This document shows positions 5,051 to 5,936 of a stretch of DNA of 5,936 bases, piece after piece. How positions within the stretch are numbered: the first letter of the stretch is position 1; the number at the start of each line of letters is the position of its first letter. The stretch comes from Flavobacterium sp. (GTDB lineage: Bacteria; Bacteroidota; Bacteroidia; Flavobacteriales; Flavobacteriaceae). The stretch covers positions 1-5,936 of the forward strand of contig JAAURU010000238.1 of the NCBI GenBank assembly GCA_012032075.1, in the 5' to 3' direction. The notes under the pieces were generated by a model. That model searched no databases and had not been told where the DNA came from. It worked only from the letters and a program-made list of their open reading frames with translations. Made by a program: the position numbers and the translations under genes.

Positions 5051-5936
5051 ATGAATAATGAAACTTTTGGAATTACATTTCAATATGCTATTTGTGTAAA
5101 GTACAAACTTGAAAATTCTATATCTTTAGAAAGAGTTGACCAAAATTTAGTCGATAATTTTTTAGAATCAAAAATCATTAATAAAATATTTCGAGGCAAA
5201 AAACCAGTTCAATATTTGGCTGATAATAAAGAATTTACTTCGCCATTTATTAAAAGATGTCCACATAATTTTCTTTTAGAAAACAACCAAACTTTTTCCG
5301 TTAGAACTTTCAAAGGAAGTGGAAAAATGTTTGCTCCAAAAGTAGTCGGACAAGCAGGCGACGAAACTTTTAATCACTTTTTTGGTCATTTGTCTGATGA
5401 AGAAATCAATAAAACAAATTTCAAAGAGTTTTGTATAAATAATATTGATGAAATGTTGCCAATAATAGTTGATTACGCATTAGTTAGTGATTACAATTGT
5501 TGGATTTACTTAAACGAAGAATCATTTGAATATGAAATATTTAAAAGAGGTAATTTACCCGAACTAACTTTTGATTACAAAAATTTTTCTTTTACAAAAC
5601 CAACAGCAACTGAATGGGTTGAATCAAACACTATAAAGTATAAAGGCAAAACAGTTTTAGAATTACAATTACATACAAATAGAACAGGTTATAAAATCCG
5701 CTTACATAGAGATAACTTTCCATTATTATTGAAAGTTGAAAAAGAAACTAATAATTCTTTACTTGGAGATACAGCAGAATTAGCAATTTGCAATGTCTTT
5801 GGTCTTGATTCAGGAACACAAAATGACAGATTAATAAACAATTCTGATAAAATAATTTTGGATGCGTTTGAAAAACACTATTCAGTCAATAAAGCAACAT
5901 TATTTCCTCTAAAAACCAACAAAAATATTCGGGAAC
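5051..5936 (+). CDS. Unknown cassette 3 protein, possibly restriction-endonuclease-like; 3' end outside window
   Basis: An open frame from the ATG at 5051 (MNNETFGITFQYAICVKYKL), 295 codons so far without a stop, preceded by an A-rich leader. There is no signal peptide or membrane segment, so it is probably cytoplasmic. Two parts resemble each other: GITFQYAICVKYKL (7-20) and GDTAELAICNVFGL (239-252) share G-x-T-x4-AIC and a hydrophobic end, and both lead into similar helices, so an internal duplication is likely. Residues 72-86 (HNFLLENNQTFSVRT) and VVGQAGDETF (98-107) resemble, from memory, the D-x-x-L-x(n)-T-L-S-V-K-T and IGQ patterns of some type II restriction enzymes. In this copy the expected D and K would be N73 and R85. 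ELQLHTNRTGYKIR (204-217) is a second polar strand of interest. The restriction-enzyme idea is tentative. No methyltransferase is visible in the window. Confidence 0.7.
   Translation, partial: MNNETFGITFQYAICVKYKLENSISLERVDQNLVDNFLESKIINKIFRGKKPVQYLADNKEFTSPFIKRCPHNFLLENNQTFSVRTFKGSGKMFAPKVVGQAGDETFNHFFGHLSDEEINKTNFKEFCINNIDEMLPIIVDYALVSDYNCWIYLNEESFEYEIFKRGNLPELTFDYKNFSFTKPTATEWVESNTIKYKGKTVLELQLHTNRTGYKIRLHRDNFPLLLKVEKETNNSLLGDTAELAICNVFGLDSGTQNDRLINNSDKIILDAFEKHYSVNKATLFPLKTNKNIRE

Larger units (their letters stand above)
4980..5936 (+). mobile_element. Cassette 3, right end outside window
   Basis: It begins at the crossover point of site C with GTTACATGAAATTATCG (4979-4995) and holds the gene starting at 5051. 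By the rule that holds for cassettes 1 and 2, its own terminal site should open with a sequence close to ATTTCATGTAAC. That site is not in the window, so the unit is inferred from its left end alone. Confidence 0.5.

Noticed and set aside
4817..5083. Minus-strand 88-codon frame
   Set aside because: It covers the attC-like site C and both gene ends; its translation is the complement of the palindrome with no protein-like motifs.

Overview
The window looks like a low-GC Bacteroidota chromosome, most likely a Flavobacteriia member. The evidence is an A-rich leader instead of a Shine-Dalgarno site before most starts, promoter boxes of the Bacteroidota type (TTTG about 21 nt ahead of TAnnTTTG), a flavobacterial-looking recombinase and a lipoprotein with an acidic/basic stretch after its cysteine.

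Layout: (1) 1-684, minus strand: the 5' part of a short-chain polyprenyl diphosphate synthase, an ordinary chromosomal gene. (2) 851-1864, plus strand: a Xer-like tyrosine recombinase with all catalytic residues; its conserved C-terminal tail is cut off by a one-base frameshift. (3) About 1900-1990: a hairpin-rich, attI-like junction ending in ACGTTACC. (4) 1979-4126: a three-gene unit (cassette 1) with an SDR oxidoreductase, a small DoxX-type membrane protein and a TetR-family regulator. It carries two similarly built promoters and three copies of a 16-bp palindrome that is probably the TetR operator. (5) 3968-4134: an attC-like imperfect palindrome. (6) 4127-4979: cassette 2, with one unknown lipoprotein gene. 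(7) 4844-4986: a second attC-like site. (8) From 4980: cassette 3, with a gene that runs off the window and may be restriction-endonuclease-like.

The main result is that the region after the recombinase behaves like an integron cassette array, although the recombinase looks Xer-like rather than IntI-like. Each complete cassette begins with a GTT-sequence that is the reverse complement of the R''-like box opening the palindrome at its own far end. This is expected if each unit was once a circle that closed at that site. Cassettes 1 and 2 both pass this test, and the end of cassette 3 can be predicted from it.

A second pattern is a set of single-base losses in short homopolymers: an A-run at the end of the recombinase, a T-run near the end of the SDR gene, a T-run in the helix-turn-helix region of tetR, and possibly two AA-to-A losses near attC site B. 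Either this stretch is decaying or the underlying read data have homopolymer errors. The genes outside it (synthase, lipoprotein, cassette 3 gene) read through cleanly.
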